Source of the DNA: Samsonia erythrinae | Lineage (GTDB): Bacteria; Pseudomonadota; Gammaproteobacteria; Enterobacterales; Enterobacteriaceae | DNA: 64,000 nt | Assembly (NCBI RefSeq): GCF_004342665.1 | Contig: NZ_SMBY01000002.1 | Coordinates: 1-64,000, forward strand | Direction: 5' to 3' | Shown: piece after piece, positions 41,265-52,080 of the stretch | Layout of the letters: each line of letters starts with the position of its first letter | Numbering within the stretch: the first letter of the stretch is position 1 | Translations under genes and position numbers: made by a program | Notes under the pieces: model-generated | What the model was told of the DNA's origin: nothing | Seen by the model: the letters and a program-made list of their open reading frames with translations, nothing else | Databases searched by the model: none

Positions 41265-41827
41265 ATTGACAACCCTTTGGCATGCTCCAGCTTGTCCTGC
41301 GAGAACAAAATCAAATCACACAGCTCACGTACCGCGCCGCGTCCTCCCGCGATGCGGGTGACATAATCGGCGCGCGGCAACAACAGCGGATGGGCATCCG
41401 CAACGGCGACGCTCAGCCCGACCTGCGCCATCACCGGCCAGTCGATCAGATCGTCGCCGATATACGCAACCTGATGGGCTGCCAGCGACAGTTTATCCAA
41501 CAGATCGTTGAAGGCCAAAAGCTTATCCGATTGCCCCTGATAGAGATGGGTAATGCCCAGCGTTTTACACCGATCCTCCAACAGTTTTGCGGAACGCCCG
41601 GTAATGATGGCGACATCAATGCCGGATGTCAGCAAACAGCGGATGCCATAGCCATCGCGCACGTTGAAGGCTTTCAGTTCTTCGCCGTGGTTGCCCATGT
41701 AAATCAGACCATCGGACATCACGCCGTCAACGTCGCAGATTAACAGGCGAACTTCACGGGCTTTATCCAGCACCTGTTGGTCGACAGGCCCATAGCAGGT
41801 ATCGGTTTGCGCCCTGACTTCACTCAT
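41261..41827 (-). CDS. kdsC: KdsC, KDO 8-phosphate phosphatase
   Basis: KdsC releases phosphate from KDO 8-phosphate, giving KDO for the LPS inner core. The 188-residue HAD-type enzyme has the catalytic DVDGV motif (Asp32, Asp34), the TGRSA loop and the GDDLID metal site. It lies 20 bp after kdsD. Confidence 0.98.
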   Translation of the reverse strand: MSEVRAQTDTCYGPVDQQVLDKAREVRLLICDVDGVMSDGLIYMGNHGEELKAFNVRDGYGIRCLLTSGIDVAIITGRSAKLLEDRCKTLGITHLYQGQSDKLLAFNDLLDKLSLAAHQVAYIGDDLIDWPVMAQVGLSVAVADAHPLLLPRADYVTRIAGGRGAVRELCDLILFSQDKLEHAKGLSI

Positions 41828-41847
41828 TCACAATTATCCTTTCTTTT

Positions 41848-42873
41848 TTAAACCACGCCAGCCCGCAACATATCGTGCATATGGACGATACCGACCAGCC
41901 GATCTTCTTCCGCCACCAAGAGCGAAGTGATGTGGCGCGACTGCATCAGGTTAAGCGCGTCCACGGCCAGCGTTTGCGGCGCGACCCGGATACCGCCTGC
42001 GGTCATCACATCAGCAATGCGCGCGCTGTTCAAGTCAATATTCATGTCGAAGATGCGGCGCAGATCACCATCGGTGAAAATGCCCTGAATCTTCATATCT
42101 GCCTCGCAGATTACCGTCATACCCAGATTTTTGCGCGTAATTTCCACCAACGCATCCCGCAGTGTCGCATCGTGTGGGACATGGGGGATCTCGTCTCCGG
42201 TGTGCATGATATCGCTGACGCGCAGTAAAAGTTTGCGGCCCAGTGCGCCGCCGGGATGCGAAAGTGCGAAATCTTCGGCGGTAAAGCCGCGCGCCTGCAA
42301 CAGCGCTACGGCCAGTGCATCGCCCATGACCAGCGTCGCGGTGGTGCTGCTGGTCGGTGCCAGACCAAGCGGGCAGGCTTCCTGCGGGACATGGACACAC
42401 AGGTGAATGTCTGCGGCTTTGCCCATCGTACTGTCAGGCGCGCCGGTCATGCAGATCAGGAACACATTCAGGCGTTTCAGAACGGGGATCAGGGAGAGAA
42501 TCTCATGGGATTCGCCCGAATTGGATATGGCGATGACGATATCGTGCGGCGTTACCATGCCGAGGTCGCCGTGGCTGGCCTCGCCCGGATGCACAAAAAA
42601 CGCGGGGGTGCCGGTACTGGCGAAGGTGGCGGCCATCTTGCAGCCGATGTGACCGGATTTCCCCATTCCCATCACGACGACTTTGCCCTGACAGTGAAAG
42701 ATTTTTTGGCAGGCGAGGGTAAAATTGTCGTCAATGTATTGATCTAATTGCGCAAGGCCGTCGCGCTCGATGCTCAGTACCTGTTTACCCGCCTGTTGGA
42801 AATCGAAGTCGACATGGGGCGCGCCTTGTTCAGGCTGGTGGTTTAGGTGAGCATGTTGTTCAAACTGTGACAT
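41848..42873 (-). CDS. kdsD: KdsD, arabinose 5-phosphate isomerase
   Basis: KdsD interconverts ribulose 5-phosphate and arabinose 5-phosphate, the first step to KDO. The 341 residues have an N-terminal SIS domain (GKVVVMGMGKSGHIG) and two CBS domains (about 218-341). The ATG at 42873 follows AGGA and gives a protein about 13 residues longer at the N-terminus than E. coli KdsD; upstream in-frame codons would overlap yrbG. Confidence 0.97.
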   Translation of the reverse strand: MSQFEQHAHLNHQPEQGAPHVDFDFQQAGKQVLSIERDGLAQLDQYIDDNFTLACQKIFHCQGKVVVMGMGKSGHIGCKMAATFASTGTPAFFVHPGEASHGDLGMVTPHDIVIAISNSGESHEILSLIPVLKRLNVFLICMTGAPDSTMGKAADIHLCVHVPQEACPLGLAPTSSTTATLVMGDALAVALLQARGFTAEDFALSHPGGALGRKLLLRVSDIMHTGDEIPHVPHDATLRDALVEITRKNLGMTVICEADMKIQGIFTDGDLRRIFDMNIDLNSARIADVMTAGGIRVAPQTLAVDALNLMQSRHITSLLVAEEDRLVGIVHMHDMLRAGVV

Positions 42874-42890
42874 ACCAATAATCCTGATTG

Positions 42891-43853
42891 TTATGAAAAA
42901 TGGAACAACACCGCGAGGTAGGCGATAAACGCGCAGCATAACAATGCGCCCGCGCCTTGTCCTATACGGCGTTTTTTACTGAGGCACAGTGCGGTTAATA
43001 ACACGCTGGCTGCCAGCATGACCCAATAGTCGCGCTGGAATACCTGAGGGTCGAGCGACCCCGGCGAGAGCAGGGCGGGGATGCCCAGCACTATCGCGAT
43101 ATTAAACGTGTTCGAACCCACCAGGTTGCCCAGCGCAATATCATCTTCTTTCTTCAAGGTTCCCACGATGGCGGTCGCCAGTTCTGGCAGGCTGGTGCCG
43201 ATGGCCAACACGGTCAGCCCGATAGTCAGCTCGCTGATGTTAAAGTAGCGCGCAATCACAGTGGCGTTATCCACCACCATGCGGGCCGCCATGGGTAAAA
43301 TAATCATGCCGAGAATCAGCCATAACACGGCGACCATCTGGTTACTGTCATCCTGCGGCAGTTCCGCTAACTGCTCACGCGCTAATATATCGCCCCCCTG
43401 CTGCGCCAGTTGCGCCATGCGGAGTATCAGCACCAGACACAGAATGGCGGAAAAGAGCAACAGCATGCCGTCAGCGCGGCTCAGGTCGCTATCATGCAGT
43501 AAAATGCCGCACAATAAAGTGACCGACAGCATGAGCGGGAGTTCCCGGCGTAGCAGGTCTGAATGCACCGTCAGTGGACGGATCAGCGCCGCGCTGCCGA
43601 GAATTAACAAGATATTGGCGATATTCGACCCCATGACATTGCCCACAGCCATGTCATTCTGATCGTTTAAGGCGGCGGTGACGGAAACGATCAACTCAGG
43701 GAGCGAAGTGCCGAAACCGACAATCGTGATGCCGATGACAAACGGCGGTAAGCCGAGAGAGCGGGCAAGCACTGCTGCGCCATAGACGAGACGATCGGCA
43801 CCGTAAACCAGCAAAAGTAAACCAATACATAAGAGAAGTGTCGCAAAGAGCAT
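42891..43853 (-). CDS. yrbG: YrbG, calcium/sodium antiporter family protein
   Basis: A cation exchanger of the CaCA family, 320 residues with ten hydrophobic segments and the two inverted alpha repeats GFGTSLPELIVS and AIGTSLPELATA. Physiological role in enterobacteria is unclear. It is the first gene of the yrbG-kdsD-kdsC-lptCAB-rpoN run, with AAAGGA before its ATG. Confidence 0.95.
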   Translation of the reverse strand: MLFATLLLCIGLLLLVYGADRLVYGAAVLARSLGLPPFVIGITIVGFGTSLPELIVSVTAALNDQNDMAVGNVMGSNIANILLILGSAALIRPLTVHSDLLRRELPLMLSVTLLCGILLHDSDLSRADGMLLLFSAILCLVLILRMAQLAQQGGDILAREQLAELPQDDSNQMVAVLWLILGMIILPMAARMVVDNATVIARYFNISELTIGLTVLAIGTSLPELATAIVGTLKKEDDIALGNLVGSNTFNIAIVLGIPALLSPGSLDPQVFQRDYWVMLAASVLLTALCLSKKRRIGQGAGALLCCAFIAYLAVLFHFS

Positions 43854-44214
43854 GCAGCGTCCTTTAATAGGATATAATCACTGGCTTGTTGTCGAATGAG
43901 TCAGTTTGGGGACAAATTTCGCGCAAAAAGCATTTTTCTGTGATGCGTGTTAATTCTGACGGCGCTTAGCGAAAAAGTAAAACCTGTCACGATAAGTAAC
44001 ATCAGGTAATGGCTTATGACGCCATTTTGGTCAATAACCGACGGTAATTTTTTGTAAAATTCGCACGTTAATGAGAACCAGCCGTTAGGCTGAGGTGAAG
44101 TAACTGTTACGTTCGCGTTCGTGTAATACACTGTGTTGGTCACAGTCCGTGTTTTGCGAAAATGCATGTAGCCATCCGGTGTACTGACGTACTGTTTGGT
44201 AAGGAATGGAAATA
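43854..44214. promoter_or_regulatory. Divergent control region of yrbG and mlaF operons
   Basis: This 361-bp AT-rich gap separates two large divergent envelope operons and must contain both promoters. A TATAAT (43873-43878) and a TGTAATAC (44122-44129) are visible but lack convincing -35 partners. ORFs within it have no ribosome binding site and no family resemblance. Confidence 0.5.
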
Positions 44215-45027
44215 ATGAGCCATGAGGTGACGAATCTGGTCGAGGTCCGTGGTCTTAGCTTTCGGCGCGGAGAGCGTGAGATTTTTACGGATATCACGCT
44301 GAATGTTCCTAAAGGTAAGATCACTGCGATCATGGGGCCTTCCGGTATTGGTAAAACGACCCTGCTGCGCCTGATAGGTGGGCAGCTACAGCCGGATAGC
44401 GGCGAAATCTGGTTTGATGGCGAGAATATTCCGACGCTGTCGCGTCGCAAACTGTACAACGCCCGCAAGAAAATGAGCATGTTGTTTCAGTCCGGGGCGC
44501 TATTCACCGATCTGAACGTCTTTGATAATGTCGCCTGGCCGCTGCGTGAACATACAACGTTACCGGAATCTCTGTTGCATAGCATCGTGATGATGACGCT
44601 GGAAGCGGTGGGGCTACGCGGTGCGGAAGCCTTAATGCCGGCGGAGCTTTCCGGTGGTATGGCGCGCCGCGCCGCGCTGGCGCGGGCCATTGCGCTTGAC
44701 CCGCAGTTGATTATGTTTGATGAGCCTTTTGTCGGGCAGGATCCGATCACGCTGGGGACGCTGGTGAAGCTTATCGATGAGTTGAATCATGCGCTGGGCG
44801 TGACCTGCATTGTGGTTTCCCACGACGTACCTGAGGTGATGAGCATCGCGGATTATGCGTATATCGTGGCCGATAAACAGGTCGTGGCGGAAGGGACGGC
44901 GGACCAACTGAGGGCGAACAACGACCCACGCGTTCGCCAGTTTTTGGATGGTATCGCCGATGGGCCGGTGCCTTTCCGTTTTCCTGCGGGCGACTATAAA
45001 ACGTCGCTGTTAGGTTCTGGAGGTTAA
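44215..45027 (+). CDS. mlaF: MlaF, ATPase of the phospholipid transporter
   Basis: MlaF powers the MlaFEDB complex that moves phospholipids between the membranes and keeps outer-membrane asymmetry. The 270 residues have Walker A GPSGIGKT, signature [14 protein letters not shown] and Walker [13 protein letters not shown]. The ATG at 44215 gives normal spacing to AAGGA; the earlier ATG at 44206 touches it. Confidence 0.97.
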   Translation: MSHEVTNLVEVRGLSFRRGEREIFTDITLNVPKGKITAIMGPSGIGKTTLLRLIGGQLQPDSGEIWFDGENIPTLSRRKLYNARKKMSMLFQSGALFTDLNVFDNVAWPLREHTTLPESLLHSIVMMTLEAVGLRGAEALMPAELSGGMARRAALARAIALDPQLIMFDEPFVGQDPITLGTLVKLIDELNHALGVTCIVVSHDVPEVMSIADYAYIVADKQVVAEGTADQLRANNDPRVRQFLDGIADGPVPFRFPAGDYKTSLLGSGG

Positions 45028-45034
45028 CGCAGTC

Positions 45035-45817
45035 ATGTTATTACGGACGTTGGCGTCGCTGGGGCGTCAGGGGCTTTCCACCAGTGCCGTGTTTGGGCGC
45101 GCCGGGCTGATGCTGTTTAATGCGCTGGTGGGGAAGCCTGAATTCAAAAAACAGTGGCCGCTGTTGGTGAAACAGCTCTACAGCGTCGGCGTGCAGTCGC
45201 TGCTCATCATCATGGTTTCCGGTTTGTTCATCGGCATGGTGCTGGGTTTGCAGGGGTATATCATTCTGACGACGTACAGCGCCGAGGCCAGCCTGGGTAT
45301 GATGGTGGCGCTGTCTCTGCTGCGCGAACTCGGCCCGGTGGTGACGGCACTGCTGTTTGCCGGACGCGCGGGCTCGGCGTTGACGGCGGAAATCGGCCTG
45401 ATGAAGGCGACGGAACAGCTCTCCAGCATGGAGATGATGGCCGTCGACCCGCTGCGCCGCGTTATCGCCCCACGTTTCTGGGCGGGGCTCATCAGCATGC
45501 CGCTGCTGGCCGTGATTTTTGTCGCCGTGGGCATTTGGGGCGGCGCGTTGGTCGGCGTGGACTGGAAAGGTATCGACAGCGGGTTCTTCTGGTCTGCCAT
45601 GCAGGGCGCGGTTGACTGGCGTCAGGATGTCTTGAACTGTGTGATAAAAAGTATCGTATTCGCGATTACCGTCACCTGGATTGCTCTGTTTAATGGTTAT
45701 GACGCGATCCCGACGTCTGAGGGAATCAGCCGTGCAACGACCCGAACCGTCGTGCACTCGTCGTTAGCCGTATTGGGATTGGATTTTGTGCTGACAGCAC
45801 TGATGTTTGGGAACTAA
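45035..45817 (+). CDS. mlaE: MlaE, permease of the phospholipid transporter
   Basis: MlaE is the membrane subunit of MlaFEDB. The 260 residues belong to the MlaE permease family, with about five hydrophobic segments and the conserved block [24 protein letters not shown] split across residues 94-117. It starts 7 bp after mlaF. Confidence 0.97.
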   Translation: MLLRTLASLGRQGLSTSAVFGRAGLMLFNALVGKPEFKKQWPLLVKQLYSVGVQSLLIIMVSGLFIGMVLGLQGYIILTTYSAEASLGMMVALSLLRELGPVVTALLFAGRAGSALTAEIGLMKATEQLSSMEMMAVDPLRRVIAPRFWAGLISMPLLAVIFVAVGIWGGALVGVDWKGIDSGFFWSAMQGAVDWRQDVLNCVIKSIVFAITVTWIALFNGYDAIPTSEGISRATTRTVVHSSLAVLGLDFVLTALMFGN

Positions 45818-45821
45818 GTCG

Positions 45822-46388
45822 ATGCAAACAAAGAAAACTGAAGTCTGGGTTGGCGCGTTTATGTTGATTGCGCTGGCGGCCGTCCTGTTTTTATGCCTGA
45901 AAGTGGCCGATCTCAAATCGATCGGCAGCGAGACGACGTACCGTCTGTACGCGACGTTCGACAATATCGGCGGGTTGAAGGCCCGTTCGCCGATTAAAAT
46001 CGGCGGCGTGGTGATTGGTCGCGTAGCGGATATCTCACTGGATGAGAAAACCTATCTGCCGCGCGTGGCGATGGATATCCAGCAGCGCTACGATCATATT
46101 CCTGATACCAGTTCGCTGGCTATTCGCACGTCCGGTTTGCTGGGCGAGCAGTATCTGGCATTGAATATCGGGTTTGAGGATGAGGAAATGGGCACCGCGA
46201 TCCTCAAAGACGGCGGTGTGATTCAGGACACCAAGTCGGCAATGGTGCTGGAAGACCTCATCGGTCAATTCCTATATAAGAGCGGCAGCAATAGCGAAGA
46301 TAATGCCGGTCAATCGGGTACTGAACCGGGAACGGCGCCTGCGGCTGCCCCGGAACAGAACGCCCCAACCGTTCCTTCACATCCATAA
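45822..46388 (+). CDS. mlaD: MlaD, MCE-domain substrate-binding subunit
   Basis: MlaD forms a hexameric ring in the periplasm that binds phospholipids and contacts MlaC. The 188 residues have one membrane segment (about 8-27), an MCE domain (about 38-118) and an Ala/Pro/Gln-rich tail. The ATG at 45822, 4 bp after mlaE, is chosen over an upstream TTG inside mlaE. Confidence 0.97.
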   Translation: MQTKKTEVWVGAFMLIALAAVLFLCLKVADLKSIGSETTYRLYATFDNIGGLKARSPIKIGGVVIGRVADISLDEKTYLPRVAMDIQQRYDHIPDTSSLAIRTSGLLGEQYLALNIGFEDEEMGTAILKDGGVIQDTKSAMVLEDLIGQFLYKSGSNSEDNAGQSGTEPGTAPAAAPEQNAPTVPSHP

Positions 46389-46400
46389 GAGGATATCTGC

Positions 46401-47030
46401 ATGTTTAAACGTTTACTGATGGTAGCTTTACTGGTGGTGGCGCCATTAGCCAACGCGGTAGATCAAACGAACCCTTATCGTTTGATGAATGAAGCAGCGG
46501 AAAAAACTTTTGACCGTTTGAAAAATGAACAGCCGAAAATCAAACAGAACCCAGATTATTTGCGCAATGTGGTACGTGAAGAACTGCTGCCTTACGTTCA
46601 GGTGAGATACGCCGGCGCGCTGGTGCTGGGCCGTTACTATAAAGATGCGACGCCTGCGCAGCGTGATGCCTATTTTAAAGCGTTTGAGGCCTATTTGGAG
46701 CAGGCTTACGGTCAGGCGCTGGCGCTGTATCACGGTCAGACTTACCAGATCGCGCCGGAGCAGCCGTTGGGTAATGCCGATATTGTCGCTATCCGCGTGA
46801 CGATTATTGATAACGGGGGCCGTCCTCCGGTGCGTCTGGATTTTCAATGGCGCAAGAACAGCAAAACGGGCAACTGGCAAGCTTATGACATGATTGCCGA
46901 GGGCGTCAGCATGATCACCACTAAGCAGAACGAGTGGGCGACAATACTGCGTCAGAAAGGGGTTGATGGCCTGACTCAACAGCTGGAAGCGTCGGCGAAG
47001 CAGACCATCACGCTGGATCAGAAAAAATAA
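46401..47030 (+). CDS. mlaC: MlaC, periplasmic phospholipid shuttle
   Basis: MlaC carries phospholipids between the outer-membrane MlaA complex and MlaFEDB. The 209-residue precursor has a signal peptide ending in ANA (about 19) and the Tgt2/MlaC fold. It lies 12 bp after mlaD, preceded by AGAGGAT. Confidence 0.97.
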   Translation: MFKRLLMVALLVVAPLANAVDQTNPYRLMNEAAEKTFDRLKNEQPKIKQNPDYLRNVVREELLPYVQVRYAGALVLGRYYKDATPAQRDAYFKAFEAYLEQAYGQALALYHGQTYQIAPEQPLGNADIVAIRVTIIDNGGRPPVRLDFQWRKNSKTGNWQAYDMIAEGVSMITTKQNEWATILRQKGVDGLTQQLEASAKQTITLDQKK

Positions 47031-47037
47031 GTTGGGT

Positions 47038-47334
47038 ATGAACATGGCGAATGCATTGAACTGGCAGGCGCAAGGTGAAACGCTGGCGTTAACGGGCGAT
47101 CTGGATCGTGAAACGCTGTTGCCGTTCTGGCAGCAGCGTGAAGCGTTGATCGCGGATAAAACCACGCTGGATGTGTCCGGGTTAAACCGCGTTGATTCGG
47201 CCGGTTTGGCCGTGCTGGTGCACGTTTATCAGGCGCAATTGTCGCGTGGTGGAATGACGATCGCGGGAGCCAGCGATCGGCTAAAAACGCTGATAGCGCT
47301 CTATAACCTGAATGAAATCATTCCCGTGTCTTAA
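47038..47334 (+). CDS. mlaB: MlaB, STAS-domain subunit
   Basis: MlaB stabilises and activates MlaF in the cytoplasm. The 98-residue STAS protein carries the motif NRVDSAGLAVL; a serine stands where E. coli MlaB has a key threonine. The ATG at 47038 is used; one at 47044 is equally possible. It is the last mla gene. Confidence 0.93.
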   Translation: MNMANALNWQAQGETLALTGDLDRETLLPFWQQREALIADKTTLDVSGLNRVDSAGLAVLVHVYQAQLSRGGMTIAGASDRLKTLIALYNLNEIIPVS

Positions 47335-47340
47335 ACGACG

Positions 47341-47387
47341 GCGCCGATGCCGCGTGGCCCCTTTCGGCGTCGGCGCATTCTTTGTTT
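47341..47387 (+). terminator. Possible terminator after mlaB
   Basis: A 12-bp stem (GCGCCGATGCCG with CGGCGTCGGCGC, one wobble pair) is followed by a T-rich stretch ATTCTTTGTTT. It would end or weaken the mlaFEDCB transcript before ibaG. Confidence 0.55.
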
Positions 47388-47457
47388 AAGATAGCGCCAG
47401 ATTCATCTAAGATACCCTCCTGTAAATCATCTCCCCCTGACATAGAAATCGAGAGCG

Positions 47458-47712
47458 ATGGAAAATAGTGAAATTAAAGATGTGCTGATGGACGCATTGG
47501 CACTGGAAGAAGTCCATGTTTCTGGTGATGGCAGCCATTTTCAGGTCATTGCGGTGGGCGAGCTTTTTGCCGGAATGAGCCGGGTAAAAAAACAGCAGAC
47601 CGTCTATGCGCCGCTGATGGCGTTCATCGCGGATAATCGTATTCATGCGTTGTCGATCAAAGCCTATACGCCGGAAGAGTGGCAGCGCGATCGTAAACTG
47701 AACGGCTTCTAA
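47458..47712 (+). CDS. ibaG: IbaG, BolA family protein
   Basis: IbaG is a BolA-type protein that partners with monothiol glutaredoxin in iron-sulfur handling and is linked to acid response and envelope homeostasis. The 84 residues have the BolA core [19 protein letters not shown] and KAYTPEEW. It sits just before murA, as in E. coli. Confidence 0.95.
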   Translation: MENSEIKDVLMDALALEEVHVSGDGSHFQVIAVGELFAGMSRVKKQQTVYAPLMAFIADNRIHALSIKAYTPEEWQRDRKLNGF

Positions 47713-47777
47713 GGGTTCCTGCGGGCGGCGATCAACCGCCAGAATCAGCGTGACGAAAGATTGAATTGAGACATTGA

Positions 47778-49052
<1,275 letters not shown>

Positions 49053-49087
49053 GTCTCTCACACATCTCTCTTCACTAAGCCGCTTAG

Positions 49088-49117
49088 ACCGGGTGTAACC
49101 ACCCGGTTGTTTATTCA
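49088..49117 (+). terminator. murA terminator
   Basis: An 8-bp stem ACCGGGTG/CACCCGGT with a 4-base loop runs into TGTTTATT 36 bases after murA, and faces the end of degS. Confidence 0.85.
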
Positions 49118-49150
49118 CTCCCGGCGATCCCTTCCCTGTTTCCTCAATTG

Positions 49151-50248
49151 CTATTGGTTAGGAAATTCCTGAATAGTCATTTGTAGCGTGATTTGTTTCT
49201 CATCTCGTTCAAGCGTGACTGGAATAACGGTGCCGGGGCGTATTTCCGAAACCTGCTCCATGGTTTCAATAATCGAGCGAGCCGGCTTATTGTTCACGCT
49301 AACGATAATATCTTCGATACGAATACCCGCTTTATCCGCCGGGCTGCCCGGATCGATAGTCTGGACGAGAATGCCGGTCAATCTTCCCTGCGCATCGCGG
49401 TTGTAGGCGGGGTTACTGGTATCAATGTTTTCTAGCTGGACGCCGTTGACGCCAATATACCCCCTAACGACGCGGCCATCGCGAATGAGTTTGCCCATCA
49501 CTTTGGTTGCCAGCGCCACGGGGATCGCGAAGCTGATCCCCTCCGGCGTTTCGCCATTATTGCTTTTATCAAAAGACAGGGTATTGATGCCGACCAGCTC
49601 GCCGAGCGTGTTGACCAACGCGCCGCCGGAATTACCGCGGTTAATCGACGCATCCGTTTGCAGCAGGTTTTGACGTCCTACCTGACTTCTTTGCTGACCA
49701 TAGCCGCTAAGGCTGACGCGACCCGTGGCGCTGATGACGCCCTGAGTGACGGTTTGTCCCAGATTATAAGGGTTGCCAATGGCCATCACGACGTCGCCGA
49801 CGTGCGGAATACGCTCCGGGTTGATAGGAATGACGGGGAGGTTAGTGCCATCGATTTGCAGCACCGCCAGATCGGTCAGGGTGTCGGAACCAATCACTCG
49901 CGCCTCGTACAGCCTGCCGTCAGACAGTTCAATCTGGATTTGCTGTACGTTATTGATGACATGTTTATTGGTTAAGATATATCCCTTTTCATTCATAATG
50001 ACGCCGGAACCCAACGGTTGGATTGCGACTTCGCTACGTTTTTCCGCGTGATTAACCCGATTATAGATATTGACCACCGCAGGCGCCGCGCGGGTGACTC
50101 CCTGATGGTAGCTAACGGGGGCACTGTCGCTATTTCCATCACGACCTTTCAGCAACGGTGTGTCGGGCCCGACAAAAGGGAGTACAGCCAGAATAATACC
50201 GGCGACAAGGACACCAAATAACGCTGAACGTAATAACTTAGCAAGCAT
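49151..50248 (-). CDS. degS: DegS, sigma-E stress-sensing protease
   Basis: DegS cleaves the anti-sigma factor RseA when unfolded outer-membrane porins bind its PDZ domain. The 365 residues have an N-terminal membrane anchor (about 5-26), a trypsin-like domain with His96, Asp126 and Ser207, and one PDZ domain (about 265-355). Ser207 versus Ser201 in E. coli reflects a few extra residues in the loop before it (SLSGYGQQRSQV). It lies 220 bp after degQ. Confidence 0.96.
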   Translation of the reverse strand: MLAKLLRSALFGVLVAGIILAVLPFVGPDTPLLKGRDGNSDSAPVSYHQGVTRAAPAVVNIYNRVNHAEKRSEVAIQPLGSGVIMNEKGYILTNKHVINNVQQIQIELSDGRLYEARVIGSDTLTDLAVLQIDGTNLPVIPINPERIPHVGDVVMAIGNPYNLGQTVTQGVISATGRVSLSGYGQQRSQVGRQNLLQTDASINRGNSGGALVNTLGELVGINTLSFDKSNNGETPEGISFAIPVALATKVMGKLIRDGRVVRGYIGVNGVQLENIDTSNPAYNRDAQGRLTGILVQTIDPGSPADKAGIRIEDIIVSVNNKPARSIIETMEQVSEIRPGTVIPVTLERDEKQITLQMTIQEFPNQ

Positions 50249-50303
50249 GGTCGTGATTTATGGTGGAAAAAAGGGGATAACATGGAGGATACCATGAATA
50301 AGT

Positions 50304-50335
50304 TCGGACACCGCATGGCCGGCGTCCGATTTTTT
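50304..50335 (+). terminator. Plus-strand hairpin with T run between degQ and degS
   Basis: A TCGGAC/GTCCGA stem followed by TTTTTT reads as a terminator on the plus strand, although both flanking genes are on the minus strand. It could stop antisense transcription from the murA side. On the minus strand the T run is on the wrong side. Confidence 0.45.
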
Positions 50336-50388
50336 ATGGCGTGCCATCCTTGTCCGCCACCCTTACGGGCCGTTGCTGATACAACGTT

Positions 50389-50412
50389 AAAAATTTCTCC
50401 CGGAAATTTTTT
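50389..50412 (-). terminator. Weak terminator after degQ
   Basis: A stem of AAATTTC/GAAATTT with the loop CGGGA is followed by TTT on the minus strand, about 57 bases past the degQ stop. The stem is AT-rich and of modest strength. Confidence 0.4.
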
Positions 50413-50468
50413 AACATCGGCGGCGCTCTGGCCGCTCGACGTTGGTTTCAGTTACTGGCGATAGGCGA

Positions 50469-51839
50469 TTAGCGCAACAGCAGGTAAATCGTTTCTTCAC
50501 CGCGGACAATGTTCAGGGCCAATACTGAAGGTTTCGCTTCCAGCACTTTGCGCAGTTGCGTGATATTTTCAATCCGCTCGCGGTTTACTCCGATGATGAT
50601 ATCGCCTTTTTGCAGACCGATTTGCGCGGCGGGAGAATCTTTGGCGACATTATCAATTTGTACGCCTTTGCTGCCGTCTTTCAACTGGCCGTTGGTCAGC
50701 GATGCTCCCTGCAATAACGGTGACAGCGTTTCTGCGCTGGTGGAGGCCGATGCGCTGTTATCCAGCACGACGGACACTTCCTGCTGTTTACCGTCACGCA
50801 GCAGGCCGATTTTCACGGTCTTGCCCGGCGCGGTGGTGCCGACTTTCGCTCGCAGTTCTGCAAAGCTGCTGATCGGTTTACCGTCCAGTGTGATCAGCAC
50901 ATCACCAGCCTTGATGCCGGCTTTGGCGGCAGCGGACTTAGGTAAGACTTCACTGACGAAAGCGCCGCGCTGTGCATCGACTTTGAACGCTTTCGCGATC
51001 TCGGATGTCATTTCGCTGCCTTTGATACCCAGCAGCCCACGTTTCACCTCGCCAAATTCAACCAGCTGCTGCGCCAGGTTCTGCGCCATGTTGCTGGGAA
51101 TGGCGAAACCAATGCCGATATTGCCGCCGCCCGGCGCCAGAATCGCGGTGTTGATGCCGATTAGCTCACCTTTGAGGTTAACCAGCGCGCCGCCGGAGTT
51201 ACCGCGGTTAATGGAGGCATCGGTCTGGATGAAGTTTTCCAGCCCTTCCAGGTTCAGGCCGCTGCGCCCCAGCGCGGAGATAATGCCGGATGTTGCGGTC
51301 TGACCGAGGCCGAACGGGTTACCGACGGCCACCGCGAAGTCACCGACGCGCAACTGATCGGAGTCGGCCAGCTTCACGGCAACCAGATTTTTGGCATCAT
51401 TGAGCTGTAGCAGAGCGATATCGGTTTGCTCGTCGCGGCCAATCAACTTCGCGTTATATTCACGTCCGTCGTTGAGCTGAACGCTGATCTTGTCGGCGTT
51501 ATTGATAACGTGATTGTTGGTGAGCACATAGCCTTTCGCGGCATCAATAATGACGCCGGAGCCCAGTCCTTCAAACGGACGGCTGCTTTGTTTATCCGTC
51601 GGGAAGTTGGGGCCAAAGAAAAATTTGAACTCTTCCGGTACGCGCTGGCGCTGTACCTGTGTACCTTCAACGTGCACGCTGACGACGGCTGGCAAGACTT
51701 TTTCCAGCATCGGCGCCAGACTTGGCGTTTGTTGCCCTTGCACCACGGCAGGCAGCGCAGCGTTAGCTGCGGGGAGTGTGGATAAGGTAAAACCTATACT
51801 CATTGCCAGTACACTAAATAAGAATGATGTTTTTTTCAT
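50469..51839 (-). CDS. degQ: DegQ, periplasmic serine protease
   Basis: DegQ (HtrA family) degrades and chaperones misfolded periplasmic proteins as an oligomer. The 456-residue precursor has a signal peptide ending ANA (27), a protease domain with His110, Asp140 and Ser215 (GNSGG), and two PDZ domains (about 265-350 and 365-450). It could stand in for DegP, to which it is similar; gene position next to degS identifies it as DegQ. Confidence 0.95.
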   Translation of the reverse strand: MKKTSFLFSVLAMSIGFTLSTLPAANAALPAVVQGQQTPSLAPMLEKVLPAVVSVHVEGTQVQRQRVPEEFKFFFGPNFPTDKQSSRPFEGLGSGVIIDAAKGYVLTNNHVINNADKISVQLNDGREYNAKLIGRDEQTDIALLQLNDAKNLVAVKLADSDQLRVGDFAVAVGNPFGLGQTATSGIISALGRSGLNLEGLENFIQTDASINRGNSGGALVNLKGELIGINTAILAPGGGNIGIGFAIPSNMAQNLAQQLVEFGEVKRGLLGIKGSEMTSEIAKAFKVDAQRGAFVSEVLPKSAAAKAGIKAGDVLITLDGKPISSFAELRAKVGTTAPGKTVKIGLLRDGKQQEVSVVLDNSASASTSAETLSPLLQGASLTNGQLKDGSKGVQIDNVAKDSPAAQIGLQKGDIIIGVNRERIENITQLRKVLEAKPSVLALNIVRGEETIYLLLR

Positions 51840-52032
51840 TGTTATTAACTCTCATGGCCTGCGGATGAATAACACGATGATATATAAACTTAAAGACACG
51901 GTGAAGAGTCAGACTGACGTTCAGCGTGTAAAGTTCACTGATGTTTCGTCAACAGATTGTAACTGCCTGTCTGGCGGATTGCTGAAAATGACGATTGCGG
52001 CCTATATCGCATCTAAGTGTAGAACAAGAGGG

Positions 52033-52059
52033 AAAACGCGAGGCCAGAAAGCCTCACGC
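52033..52059 (-). terminator. zapG terminator
   Basis: On the minus strand GCGTGAGGC pairs with GCCTCGC (one bulge) and is followed by GTTTTCCC. It starts about 22 bases after the zapG stop and separates zapG from degQ. Confidence 0.6.
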
Positions 52060-52080
52060 TTAGGGAATCGCTGACGGCGA

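Noticed and set aside
43901-44167. 88-codon minus-strand ORF between yrbG and mlaF
   Set aside because: AT-rich promoter region, no initiation site, no recognisable domain.
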